64,000 bases of DNA, from NCBI RefSeq assembly GCF_000196135.1, contig NC_005090.1, positions 1 to 64,000 of the forward strand. The letters are read 5' to 3'. The position numbers were made by a program, and so were the translations under genes. The notes below the pieces were generated by a model, which did no database searches, was not told the origin of the DNA, and saw nothing but the letters and a program-made list of their open reading frames with translations. Source of the stretch: Wolinella succinogenes DSM 1740. GTDB lineage: Bacteria; Campylobacterota; Campylobacteria; Campylobacterales; Helicobacteraceae. This document shows positions 49,266 through 57,732 of this stretch, in pieces (position 1 is the stretch's first letter; the number at the start of each line of letters is the position of its first letter).

Positions 49266-50374
49266 GTTAGGATGGCCTTGGTGGAGTTTTGAATCATTGC
49301 TTCAAGGGAGAAGAGCGTGACGATTCTCTCTCTCGCCCTCTCCCCTTCTGTTTTGAAATCGGATTCTATCATTAAAGCGAGTTTTTGCGCCAACATTTCG
49401 GAATCTTTAGGGGGGATGAGCGTCCCCACCTCTCCAAGGATGACGGAGGTATCGCCCACATCGGTGGCAATGGGGGCGAGCGCGCAGGCCATCCCCTCGG
49501 CGATGGAGTTAGAGAAGCTCTCTGTGAGCGAAGAGGAGACGAGAATATCCCAGCCATTATAGACCTCTTCCATCCTCTCCACTCCACCCAGCCAGATGAA
49601 TCGCTCCCCTTCCTGCCCCAAAATCTCTAAGCACTCTTTTTGGAGTAAAGGGTCAATCTCGCCTGCCGCAAAGAAAAGAACCTTGGGGTAGCGAGAGAGG
49701 ATGATTTTGGCCGCTTTGGCTAGGTAGGGATAGCCCTTGGCGATATCCATCCTTGCAGCGATTCCGATGGCGATTTTGTCTTTGAGATGGTAGCGCTGGC
49801 GAAACGATTCTCGAAGCTCTAAAGAGGGGGAGAATCGCTTCGTGTCAATGCCGTTGTGAATCACTTGGGCTCGCTTCATGCAGTAGCCAATGTGTTTATG
49901 GTAGGCAAGCGAATGGTGAGAGTTGGTGATGATTTTGCTCGCAAAGGGGCTGAGGAGCTTTTGGGCGGCATAGTAGAGGCGACTCTGCCATCCATAACTC
50001 TTCACATCCATATCACTAGAGCGAAATCCCCAAAGAATCTTGGGAGAGCGCTTGAGGAATCGTGAGGCCATCAGCGAGAAGAGATTCATCTCGGGCAAAA
50101 AGGAGTAGATGGCCTTGGGGTTTTGCTCTTGGATCAAAGTGCGATAGCGCCTAAGGAAGCTAAAGTCGCTTCGCCCTCTTTTGTGCAAGCAGAAAATCTC
50201 CACGCCGCTCTCTTTGAGCTCTCTCTCTAGCTCACCGCCCCCATAGAGGGTGCAGAGGGTGAGGGCGAAGCGCTCTTTGTCCAGTCCTTTGGCTAGCTCG
50301 ACCATCTGCCGCTCTGCTCCCCCTTTATGGAGAGAGCGAATCGCCAAAAATAGTCTAAAGGGAGGGGGGTTCAT
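49250..50374 (-). CDS. GT4 glycosyltransferase of the glycan locus
   Basis: The 374-aa GT-B enzyme begins LFLAIRSLHKGGAERQMVELAKGL, typical of GT4, and has the C-terminal nucleotide-sugar site LTESFSNSIAEGM followed by APIATDVGDTS. The donor and linkage are unknown. ATG 50374 has AAGGAG before it, so it is not only coupled but also has its own site. It overlaps asnB by 16 bp. One of four GT4 genes in the locus. Confidence 0.85.
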   Translation of the reverse strand: MNPPPFRLFLAIRSLHKGGAERQMVELAKGLDKERFALTLCTLYGGGELERELKESGVEIFCLHKRGRSDFSFLRRYRTLIQEQNPKAIYSFLPEMNLFSLMASRFLKRSPKILWGFRSSDMDVKSYGWQSRLYYAAQKLLSPFASKIITNSHHSLAYHKHIGYCMKRAQVIHNGIDTKRFSPSLELRESFRQRYHLKDKIAIGIAARMDIAKGYPYLAKAAKIILSRYPKVLFFAAGEIDPLLQKECLEILGQEGERFIWLGGVERMEEVYNGWDILVSSSLTESFSNSIAEGMACALAPIATDVGDTSVILGEVGTLIPPKDSEMLAQKLALMIESDFKTEGERARERIVTLFSLEAMIQNSTKAILTCAES

Positions 50375-50406
50375 GGATTCTCCTTGGAGATGATTTATGG
50401 GATACT

Positions 50407-51183
50407 CTACAAAAATCGCCGAAGGCGTGAGGTGATTTTTTGGAGGGTTTGATTTTGTTGGCGTCTTCGATTGAGGAAGTAGGCATAGAAGTAGAACCGC
50501 TCCTTGAGTGTTCGTTTGCGATGTCCATAGAGACCCTCTAGGGAGGAGAGGTCAGAAAGGACGCTATGGGAATGAGAGCTTAAGAATCGTTCCAAATCTT
50601 CAAACTCCTTTTCCCCTATGGTGTTGGGGTGGTAGCAGGCGCTCCATAGACCACTCTTTTGAGGGATGAGAGAAGAGAGCTGGCAGGGAATCCAGAAAAA
50701 TCCCCTTTCATGGTAGGGCTCATGGGCGATTCCATCGCTGATGATTTGAATGGACGATTCTCTTAACGCCTCTAGGGTCTGATGGTCGAAATTGTGCGCG
50801 GGAGCGACCCAAATTTTTGTCTCTATTCCCTCTTTGGCAAAGATAGCCAAACCTTGGAGAATCTTCTCTTTTTGCTCCTCTAAGGGGCGACTTGAGAACT
50901 CCCCGTAAGCATTCATGGGAATGATGCCTCGACTTTGGGTGACATAGCGGTGCTCAAATCCATGGAGAGCGATGTGCCATCCTTTGGCTTGCCAAGCGCG
51001 CACCCTATCCCAAAAGAGCTCATCTTCTGGATCGATTCTCATCTGGGGGTCTTGATTGCTTGGAATCACCGCCACAATCGGAGAGATGGAGTAGTGATCT
51101 AAAATCTCCTCTATGCGTTTCCACTTTTTTCTATCCATCGTGGCACAGGCATCATCTAGCCGAACTATATAGCGCGCTTCCAT
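50407..51183 (-). CDS. DUF2334 polysaccharide deacetylase-like protein
   Basis: The 258-aa protein is a NodB-like/DUF2334 hydrolase. It has the catalytic Asp pair in RLDDACATM, the metal His pair in ALHGFEHRYV, and the PAHNFD motif. No signal peptide is seen, so it acts in the cytoplasm, probably on a lipid- or nucleotide-linked sugar, perhaps removing an N-acetyl group. It overlaps the upstream FemAB-like gene by 19 bp. The substrate is a guess from context. Confidence 0.8.
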   Translation of the reverse strand: MEARYIVRLDDACATMDRKKWKRIEEILDHYSISPIVAVIPSNQDPQMRIDPEDELFWDRVRAWQAKGWHIALHGFEHRYVTQSRGIIPMNAYGEFSSRPLEEQKEKILQGLAIFAKEGIETKIWVAPAHNFDHQTLEALRESSIQIISDGIAHEPYHERGFFWIPCQLSSLIPQKSGLWSACYHPNTIGEKEFEDLERFLSSHSHSVLSDLSSLEGLYGHRKRTLKERFYFYAYFLNRRRQQNQTLQKITSRLRRFL

Positions 51184-51899
51184 GTTTGAAGTCTTCCTTT
51201 AAGTGTGAAGATTTTAAGTAGTGCGACAAAGAGCCATCCGCGAAAGGTGGGCTCTTCGACCTCCCTTCCGCCAAAGCCCTCTTTGAAGCGGTTGATTCCA
51301 AGCAGGGCAGGGTCTTGGCTATGGCTCACTCCCCCAAAGTCATAGATTTTAAATCCCTCCTCCTTAAAGCGCTCCATATCCAAAAAGTGCAAAAGTCGAT
51401 TGGCTCGACCGACGAGTGCGCGAAAATCTTTCTCTTGGCTGAGGCGAAAGAGGGAGGCGGAGTGGAGCAGGCGCACTCGCTTAATGGAGTGATCTAGGAG
51501 GTAGGAGTGCATCACGAGGGGCTCTCCATTGGCTCTAATTTCGGTGAGGCGGAGATGCTCGCCCATGTAGGAGAGCTCAGCCTCATTGAGGAGACTAAGC
51601 CCTTTGCTTTGGGCAAAAGCGTTGAAAAATTTGACAAAGCGGGGAACTCCTTCACCCCAGCTAAAGAGAAGAGACTCTTTTTGAGCGCGTTTGATCTCGT
51701 ATCGAACATTTTTGTCAAACTCCTCCTCGAAGGGCGATTCAAGATCGATGAGTCGAGTGAAGAAGGGCTCTTTGACAAAACCCCAAGGGGTTTGGGTCTC
51801 TTGGCACTGCACGAAGGCTTTGAGTGAGTAGCACTCTTTGGGGCTTGGCGTGGGGGCAAACCAGAGCTCCTGACTTTTGGCGCGTTGGAGGAGAATCAT
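51165..51899 (-). CDS. FemAB/GNAT-fold aminoacyl- or acyltransferase-like protein
   Basis: The 244-aa protein resembles the FemAB/GNAT-type (peptidoglycan bridge-like) proteins in surface-polysaccharide clusters: FDKNVRYEIKRAQ and the later GRANRLLHFLDMERFKEEG and IYDFGGV motifs. Such enzymes join an amino acid or acyl group to a sugar amine or peptide. ATG 51899 follows CAAAGGAG. An in-frame earlier start at 51917 would overlap the glycosyltransferase gene more. The specific reaction is not known. Confidence 0.72.
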   Translation of the reverse strand: MILLQRAKSQELWFAPTPSPKECYSLKAFVQCQETQTPWGFVKEPFFTRLIDLESPFEEEFDKNVRYEIKRAQKESLLFSWGEGVPRFVKFFNAFAQSKGLSLLNEAELSYMGEHLRLTEIRANGEPLVMHSYLLDHSIKRVRLLHSASLFRLSQEKDFRALVGRANRLLHFLDMERFKEEGFKIYDFGGVSHSQDPALLGINRFKEGFGGREVEEPTFRGWLFVALLKIFTLKGRLQTWKRAI

Positions 51900-52993
51900 C
51901 AAGACTCCTTTGAACAAGAGGGGGTAGAATCAAGGATGGAGCGCATCAACTCCTCCCATTGAGGCATCACCCTATCGATGGCGAATCGCTCCCGCACTTT
52001 GGGGGCATTTTGGGAGAGCTTTTGGCGGAGTGGCTCCTCTTGGATGAGGCGCTCCATCGCTTCTTGGAGTGCAACTTCATCATGCAAGGGCACTAAAAGA
52101 CCATTCTCTTGGGGGGTGATCACCTCGCTAGGGCCATAGGGGCAGTCAAAGGAGATGACCGCACACCCCATGCTCATCGCTTCAATGAGGGCGTTAGAGA
52201 GTCCCTCCATGGAGGAGGAGAGAACAAAGATAGAGGCGCGTTCATAGAGGGGATAGATCTCTTTTTGAGAACCAAGGAGATGAATCTTCTCCTCCATTCC
52301 CAAGGATTGAATCAGTTCCTCCAAGCGAACCCTCTCCTCGCCCTCTCCTGCGATAAGGAGTTGATAGTCGCCTATAGAGATTCGGCTAAAGGCGCGGATG
52401 AGACGATCAAAACCCTTGTCCTTGATGAGGCGCCCCACGCCTAAGATAATCTTCTCCTTGGGGGTCGGAGAGAGCGGGGGAAAGTCAAAGGGGTTGGGGA
52501 GAATCTTGGCTTGGGGGAGAAAGCCATAGTGATTCTCTTTGTCCCTTTGGGTTAGGAGGGTCGTGGCAGAGGCGAGAGGATAGAGGAGGTGACGCAAGCG
52601 ATTCCAAAGGCGTGAGGGCTGCCAGAGGTAGTTGGTGTGCTCGCTCGCAATCACGGGAATCCCTAGACTTTTAGCGGCGATGATGGAGAGGATATTGGTC
52701 TCAGTCATAAAGGAGAGGATAAGATCGGGCCTAGCAGCGCGCAGGGCTTGGCGGAGCTTTTGGATTCGCCTTAGGTTTTGGAAAAGAGAATCGATCACTC
52801 CTTTGGAGGAGCGACACTCCCCTAGGGCGATGATCTTGGCTTGGGCGGGGAGGGGATAGAAGCTCTTGGAATCTCCTAGGGAGATGAGGGTGAGAGAGAT
52901 TCCTTTTTGGGCCAAATAGTGACTCATCAAGGAGAGCACCTTCTCTGCACCCCCTGCTCCTAAAGATGAGATGACAAACGCTAAGCGTTTCAT
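51899..52993 (-). CDS. GT4 glycosyltransferase of the glycan locus
   Basis: The 364-aa GT-B enzyme begins MKRLAFVISSLGAGGAEKVLS and has SMEGLSNALIEAM with ISFDCPYGPSEVI near the C-terminus, close to PglJ/PglH-type GalNAc transferases. ATG 52993 is chosen because AAGGAATT precedes it; a 37-residue longer frame would overlap the GT2 gene. It shares one base with the FemAB-like gene at its stop. Donor and linkage unknown. Confidence 0.85.
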   Translation of the reverse strand: MKRLAFVISSLGAGGAEKVLSLMSHYLAQKGISLTLISLGDSKSFYPLPAQAKIIALGECRSSKGVIDSLFQNLRRIQKLRQALRAARPDLILSFMTETNILSIIAAKSLGIPVIASEHTNYLWQPSRLWNRLRHLLYPLASATTLLTQRDKENHYGFLPQAKILPNPFDFPPLSPTPKEKIILGVGRLIKDKGFDRLIRAFSRISIGDYQLLIAGEGEERVRLEELIQSLGMEEKIHLLGSQKEIYPLYERASIFVLSSSMEGLSNALIEAMSMGCAVISFDCPYGPSEVITPQENGLLVPLHDEVALQEAMERLIQEEPLRQKLSQNAPKVRERFAIDRVMPQWEELMRSILDSTPSCSKES

Positions 52994-53010
52994 GCGTAAT
53001 TCCTTGGTTT

Positions 53011-53952
53011 TTAGGGGTGGAAATAGCGTTTTTGCAAAGCAAAGGCAGGAAGATAACAAAGAGCAAAGAGGATCTTGGCTCTCCATGAGGTGAGATTCTT
53101 CCATGAGGTGAGAAAACCTTCTCCTAAATGCTGGGAGAAGAGGGCGTATTTGAGCAGATGCTTGAGATAGCTTCGCGGGTACTCCTTGAGGATAAAGGGG
53201 TAGTGATTGAGAAAATAGCGCGATTCAACGAGGAATCCGCGGGGTTGTTTGAGGCGGATATTTTCACTCAAGGCCCCCGTTCCCTCCTCGTTGACATAGT
53301 AGATTCGGAGGGGTTGGTTGATTCGATAGCTTTTGGGGCGCTCATGGATGGCTAGCTTCACCCAAAAGAAGCTCTCGGGAATAAACTTCAACCCTTCAGC
53401 CTCTCTAGGTAGAGAGAAGTGGCGTTTGAGCATGGAGGCATTGAGGGCTGACCAGGTCTCTCCTGTGGCATCATTGGTGCCATCAAACATCGAATCGTAG
53501 ACCTCAAACCATCCCTCCTGTGGAAAGGGACGGCCTAGAGGTTTGCCCTCTTGGGTGAGGCAGAGAACGCCAATTCCACTGCATCGATTCTTCTCCTCTT
53601 GGGTGAATCCTTGCCAAAGGGCGTGGAAGGTCTCAAGGGTTTGGGGGAGGAATCGATCATCGGAATCGGCGATAAGCAATAGCTCGCCTTGGATATGAGA
53701 GAGCCCTTCAAGGAGGGCGGAGATTTTGCCTCCATTCTCTTTGGCTAGGTAGAGAATGGGAAAGTTGGCCTCTTTTTGCCACCCCTCCACCAAGGCTTGG
53801 GTCTCATCTTTGGAGCCATCATCCACCACCACCCACTCAAAGACCCCCTGAAGGGTCTGAGAAGAGAGGCTCTCATAGACGCGGTGAAGCGTGGAAGCAC
53901 GATTGTAGCTTGGGGTTAGGACGCTAAAGAGCGGGAGAGGGTCACTCTTCAT
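53011..53952 (-). CDS. GT2 glycosyltransferase of the glycan locus
   Basis: The 313-aa GT-A enzyme has the family-2 signature: SVLTPSYNRASTL, the nucleotide-binding VVVDDGSKDET and IADSDDRF (metal DxD). In Campylobacter the GT2 PglI adds the branching glucose, so a branch or terminal sugar is a fair guess. ATG 53952 with GGGAGGAG before it is preferred; it overlaps pglK by 11 bp. Near the 3' end an 18-bp unit is imperfectly duplicated, giving TSWKNLTSW. Confidence 0.87.
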   Translation of the reverse strand: MKSDPLPLFSVLTPSYNRASTLHRVYESLSSQTLQGVFEWVVVDDGSKDETQALVEGWQKEANFPILYLAKENGGKISALLEGLSHIQGELLLIADSDDRFLPQTLETFHALWQGFTQEEKNRCSGIGVLCLTQEGKPLGRPFPQEGWFEVYDSMFDGTNDATGETWSALNASMLKRHFSLPREAEGLKFIPESFFWVKLAIHERPKSYRINQPLRIYYVNEEGTGALSENIRLKQPRGFLVESRYFLNHYPFILKEYPRSYLKHLLKYALFSQHLGEGFLTSWKNLTSWRAKILFALCYLPAFALQKRYFHP

Positions 53953-55633
53953 GCACTCCTCCCTCTTTGATGCGGAAGATTCGTTCACAGTGCTCTATGG
54001 TGCTTAAGCGGTGAGCGATGATGATAAGCGTTTTGTCCTGGCTTACCTCGTAAATCTCTTCCATGATTTTGCTCTCCGTTTCGTTATCTAACGCGCTAGT
54101 GGCTTCATCAAGCACCAAAATTTCAGGGTCACCATAAAGGGCTCTAGCGATAGCAATTCGCTGTTTTTGCCCTCCGCTTAGCATCACTCCTCCCTCGCCC
54201 ACTTTGGTGAAGAGACCCTCTTTTTTTTGCAAAAAGTCATAGACATTGGCTAGTTTTAGCACCTCTTTGATTTTGCTCTCATTATACTCTCGCCCAAAGA
54301 CCACATTCTCGGCAACGGTGCCATCAAAAAGATAGACGCTTTGGGGGATATAGCCCACTTTGCGGCGCCAGTTTTTGAGGTTTTCTAGACTTAGGCGCGT
54401 CTCATCAATAAAGATTTCACCACTTTTGGGCTTGTAGAGTCCAATCAAAATATCCACTAGGGTGCTTTTGCCGCTTCCGCTCTCGCCGATGAAAGCAACC
54501 TTTTGCCCTTTTTTGAGGGTGAGGTTGAGATTTTCAAAAACGGGTTTGTGATTCTCGTATTCAAAAGTGACATTCTGGAGTCGAATCTCACGTTCAAATT
54601 CCACGGGGGAATCGCCCAAAGAATCAAGGCTATAAGAGAGGTCGTCATAGACAATATCAAGCGATTTGTGATTGAAGAGGATTCGGTTGTAACTGTCCAA
54701 GATTCGATTCACGGAGGGCAAGAGGCGATAGAGAGCGAGCACATACATAGAGAGGAGGGGTAGGGCATCGCTGATGTCACCCTCCTTGGAGTAGACCAAA
54801 AAGAGGATGATGGCGACCATCAAAGAGAATCCAATGGCCTCTAAAAAGAGCCTAGGGACATGGGAGAGGGTCTGATTGATGATGTTAGAGGTGGCGTATC
54901 CCCAAGAGGCATTGGCGAATTTGTCCATGATAGGTTTTTCGTTGCTCTGAAGTTTGATGAGCTTGAAGTTGCCAAAGCTAGAGCCGATAATCTCATAGAA
55001 GCTCTTTTGGAACTCCTCGCGTCTATCCCCCTCATCTTTGATTTTTTTGGAGACGGTCACCCCTAAAATCCATGCTTTGAGCGCCAAAAGGAGTGTGAGT
55101 GTGAGGGTGATCTGATAGTCGACCACTAGCAGCATTCCATAGATGAGAATCACCACAAAGAGCTCAGAGATCATAAAGAGCACGGCAGCGATAACGATGG
55201 TGAGGTTGTTGGCCTCGTTGATGATGGCCTTGGTGAGAGAGGAGCTGTTTTTGGTGATGAAATCTTTATAGCTCATCCCCATGTAGTTCTGAAAGAGTCG
55301 AAAGGCGATGAGGTGGTAGCGCCCAAAGGAGAATCGAGCGAGAAGATATTGGTAAAAGAGATTGATAAGACTGCGGAAAAGGTAAAAGAAAAGGAGAATG
55401 ACTCCAAAGGCGATCACGAAGCCCTGCGGGGAGGTGAAGCCAAAATAGTGATAAGGGACGGAAAAGTAGCGTTTGGCCTCAATGGTCTCAAAATCACTTG
55501 CCACCGAGATGAAGGGCATGATAGCGGAGATGCCGATCATCTCGATGATAGAGATGATGATGGAGAAGAGAAGCAAGACGAAGATGAACTCTTTGTCTTT
55601 GGCGGTGAGAAGAGTGCGGAGTTTGGCCAGCAT
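53942..55633 (-). CDS. pglK: ABC-type glycan flippase PglK
   Basis: PglK flips the lipid-linked oligosaccharide from the cytoplasmic to the periplasmic face using ATP. The 563-aa half-transporter has about six membrane helices (1-320) and an ATPase domain with Walker A GESGSGKSTL, signature LSGGQKQRIAIARAL and Walker B ILVLDEATSALD. It is the first gene of the locus on this strand, divergent from the UDP-sugar dehydrogenase with a 115-bp gap between them. Confidence 0.93.
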   Translation of the reverse strand: MLAKLRTLLTAKDKEFIFVLLLFSIIISIIEMIGISAIMPFISVASDFETIEAKRYFSVPYHYFGFTSPQGFVIAFGVILLFFYLFRSLINLFYQYLLARFSFGRYHLIAFRLFQNYMGMSYKDFITKNSSSLTKAIINEANNLTIVIAAVLFMISELFVVILIYGMLLVVDYQITLTLTLLLALKAWILGVTVSKKIKDEGDRREEFQKSFYEIIGSSFGNFKLIKLQSNEKPIMDKFANASWGYATSNIINQTLSHVPRLFLEAIGFSLMVAIILFLVYSKEGDISDALPLLSMYVLALYRLLPSVNRILDSYNRILFNHKSLDIVYDDLSYSLDSLGDSPVEFEREIRLQNVTFEYENHKPVFENLNLTLKKGQKVAFIGESGSGKSTLVDILIGLYKPKSGEIFIDETRLSLENLKNWRRKVGYIPQSVYLFDGTVAENVVFGREYNESKIKEVLKLANVYDFLQKKEGLFTKVGEGGVMLSGGQKQRIAIARALYGDPEILVLDEATSALDNETESKIMEEIYEVSQDKTLIIIAHRLSTIEHCERIFRIKEGGVHEE

Positions 55634-55748
55634 TTGGATTCTTTATGTTTTTATCGTTGAAAGTGGCGTGATTTTAAAACAACTCATATAAACGATGCAT
55701 TAAAATGAGCGTGACGAAACTCCCTTGGAATAAGGAACGGAAAATATC
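55634..55748. promoter_or_regulatory. Divergent promoter region, pglK and UDP-sugar dehydrogenase
   Basis: This 115-bp AT-rich gap separates the 15-gene glycan operon from the dehydrogenase gene. Both strands have TAAAAT-like -10 elements (around 55672 on the minus strand and 55697 on the plus strand), none with a good -35. Shared control of the two transcripts is possible. Confidence 0.4.
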
Positions 55749-57008
55749 ATGAAAACATTGGCGATCATTGGACTTGGGTATGTAGGCTTGCCTTTGGCGG
55801 TCGAATTTGGAAAACAGTATAAGGTTTGGGGTTTTGACATCAACAAAGCGCGAATAGAGGAGCTCAAAAGCGGCTACGATCGAACCTTGGAGGTGGAGAA
55901 AGAGGAGCTTTTGGAGTCGAAGAATCTTCATTATAGCTGCAATCTAGAGGAGATCAAAGAGGCGCAGATTTTTATCGTCACCGTCCCCACTCCCATTGAC
56001 CAATACAACAAACCCGACCTCACCCCCTTGATCAAGGCGAGCGAGAGCGTGGGCAAGGTGCTCAAAAAGGGTGATATTGTCATTTATGAGAGCACTGTTT
56101 ATCCTGGTTGCACCGAAGAGGATTGCGTGCCTGTGCTGGAGCGATTCAGCGGTCTTAAGTTCAATGTTGACTTCTTCTGCGGTTACTCGCCTGAGCGAAT
56201 CAATCCGGGTGATAAAGAGCATCGTGTCACCACGATTAAAAAGGTCACCAGCGGCTCCACTCCAGAGATCGCCAATGAAGTGGACGCGCTCTATCGCTCC
56301 ATCATCAAGGCAGGCACCCATAAAGCCTCTTGCATCAAAGTTGCCGAAGCGGCCAAAGTGATTGAAAATTCCCAGCGCGACATCAATATTGCCTTTGTCA
56401 ATGAGCTCTCCATTATCTTTGATAAGATGGGAATCGACACGCTTGATGTCTTGGAGGCAGCGGGAACCAAGTGGAATTTTCTCCCCTTCCGTCCAGGTCT
56501 AGTGGGAGGGCATTGCATCAGCGTTGATCCCTACTATCTCACCCATAAGGCGGAGAGTCTAGGCTACCACTCTCAAGTGATTCTTGCAGGTCGTCACATC
56601 AACGATAATATGGGAATCGTAGTGGCCAATAAAGTGGTGAAGTTGATGATCAAAAAGGGGCAAAAGATTGAGGGGACAAGGGTGCTAATGATGGGAATCA
56701 CCTTCAAGGAAAACTGCCCTGACATTCGCAATAGCCGAGTGATTGACATCATTAAAGAGCTTAAAGAGTTTGGATGCGAGATTGACATCTACGATCCTTG
56801 GGCGGATAAGGCTGAGGTAATGCATGAGTATGGAGTGGAGCTCAAAAGCCTAGCGGAGCTTCATAAGGGAAATTATGGCGCTATTGTGATGGCGGTAGGT
56901 CATAAAGAGTTTAGAGAGATGGAGATTAAACCCTTTGGCGCCAAAGACAGCGTCATCTATGATATCAAGGGAATTCTCGACCGAGAGATGGTGGATGCGC
57001 GCCTTTAA
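55749..57008 (+). CDS. UDP-HexNAc 6-dehydrogenase (WbpO/TviB type)
   Basis: This 419-aa enzyme oxidises C6 of a UDP-N-acetylhexosamine to the uronic acid using two NAD+. It has the NAD motif GLGYVGLPLAVEFGKQY, the middle domain AEAAKVIENSQRDINIAFVNEL and the catalytic Cys in GLVGGHCISVDPYYL. The segments match the WbpO/TviB branch rather than UDP-glucose dehydrogenases. Divergent from pglK, it could supply UDP-HexNAcA to the N-glycan. AAGGAACGG precedes the ATG. Whether UDP-GlcNAc or UDP-GalNAc is the substrate is open. Confidence 0.9.
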   Translation: MKTLAIIGLGYVGLPLAVEFGKQYKVWGFDINKARIEELKSGYDRTLEVEKEELLESKNLHYSCNLEEIKEAQIFIVTVPTPIDQYNKPDLTPLIKASESVGKVLKKGDIVIYESTVYPGCTEEDCVPVLERFSGLKFNVDFFCGYSPERINPGDKEHRVTTIKKVTSGSTPEIANEVDALYRSIIKAGTHKASCIKVAEAAKVIENSQRDINIAFVNELSIIFDKMGIDTLDVLEAAGTKWNFLPFRPGLVGGHCISVDPYYLTHKAESLGYHSQVILAGRHINDNMGIVVANKVVKLMIKKGQKIEGTRVLMMGITFKENCPDIRNSRVIDIIKELKEFGCEIDIYDPWADKAEVMHEYGVELKSLAELHKGNYGAIVMAVGHKEFREMEIKPFGAKDSVIYDIKGILDREMVDARL

Positions 57009-57664
57009 GGGCGCTCCACTCTCCCCTCTAGCTGATACCCCACATCAGTGTGATTTTTGATGACTCCTGCAGGGAGTTTCTTTCTCAATCGACTCACTAA
57101 CCCTCGCAATGAAGTCCCATCCACCTCTTGATAATATCCCCAGACATGATTGGTGATCTCTTCAAGGCTCGCCACTCTTCCCTCGTGAAGGGCTAAAATC
57201 TCAAGCAGTCTTAACTCTTTTTTCGTGAGAGGCACAATATCTTCTTCGCAAAAGAGAAGCTTCGCCCCTAAGTCAAATCGATAGCGTTTATCAATAAGGA
57301 AGCAAGAGGGGCGATTTTGGGTATGGGAGGCAATACGTGCGAGGAGCTCTCTGGGGTCAAAGGGCTTGCGAAGGAAGTCGTTGCATCCGCGCTCAAAGCT
57401 TTTTAAAACAGTGTCAATGTCATTTTCGCTACTGATGATGATCGCGGGGGTTTTGCGATCGATTCGGCGAATCTCCTCTAAGAGCTCTAGTCCATTGACA
57501 AAGGGAACATTGAGATCAAGGATATAGAGTTCCCAAGGACGGTCAAGATTCTCTAAGACACTTTTTCCATCAAGGTAAGAGTCGACAACAAACTGTTTTT
57601 GAGTCAAAAACTCTTTGAGGATTCGGTTTTGTTCGGGATCATCTTCTAGTAGGAGGATTCTCAT
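57005..57664 (-). CDS. Orphan OmpR-family response regulator
   Basis: The 219-aa protein has a receiver domain with acidic residues in LLLEDDPEQ, the phospho-acceptor in YILDLNVPF, and the Lys in LRKPFD, then a winged-helix output domain ending KNHTDVGYQLEG. No histidine kinase gene is adjacent, and the nearest neighbours are mreC (68 bp upstream) and the convergent dehydrogenase, with a 4-bp overlap. An orphan regulator; its target is unknown. It is probably transcribed with mreC. Confidence 0.94.
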   Translation of the reverse strand: MRILLLEDDPEQNRILKEFLTQKQFVVDSYLDGKSVLENLDRPWELYILDLNVPFVNGLELLEEIRRIDRKTPAIIISSENDIDTVLKSFERGCNDFLRKPFDPRELLARIASHTQNRPSCFLIDKRYRFDLGAKLLFCEEDIVPLTKKELRLLEILALHEGRVASLEEITNHVWGYYQEVDGTSLRGLVSRLRKKLPAGVIKNHTDVGYQLEGRVERP

Positions 57665-57732
57665 CCAAAGAACCTTTGCCGCGAAATGGAGAAAAATCGC
57701 TAAAGGATAATAAATTTTCTATAAAGTCTGGA

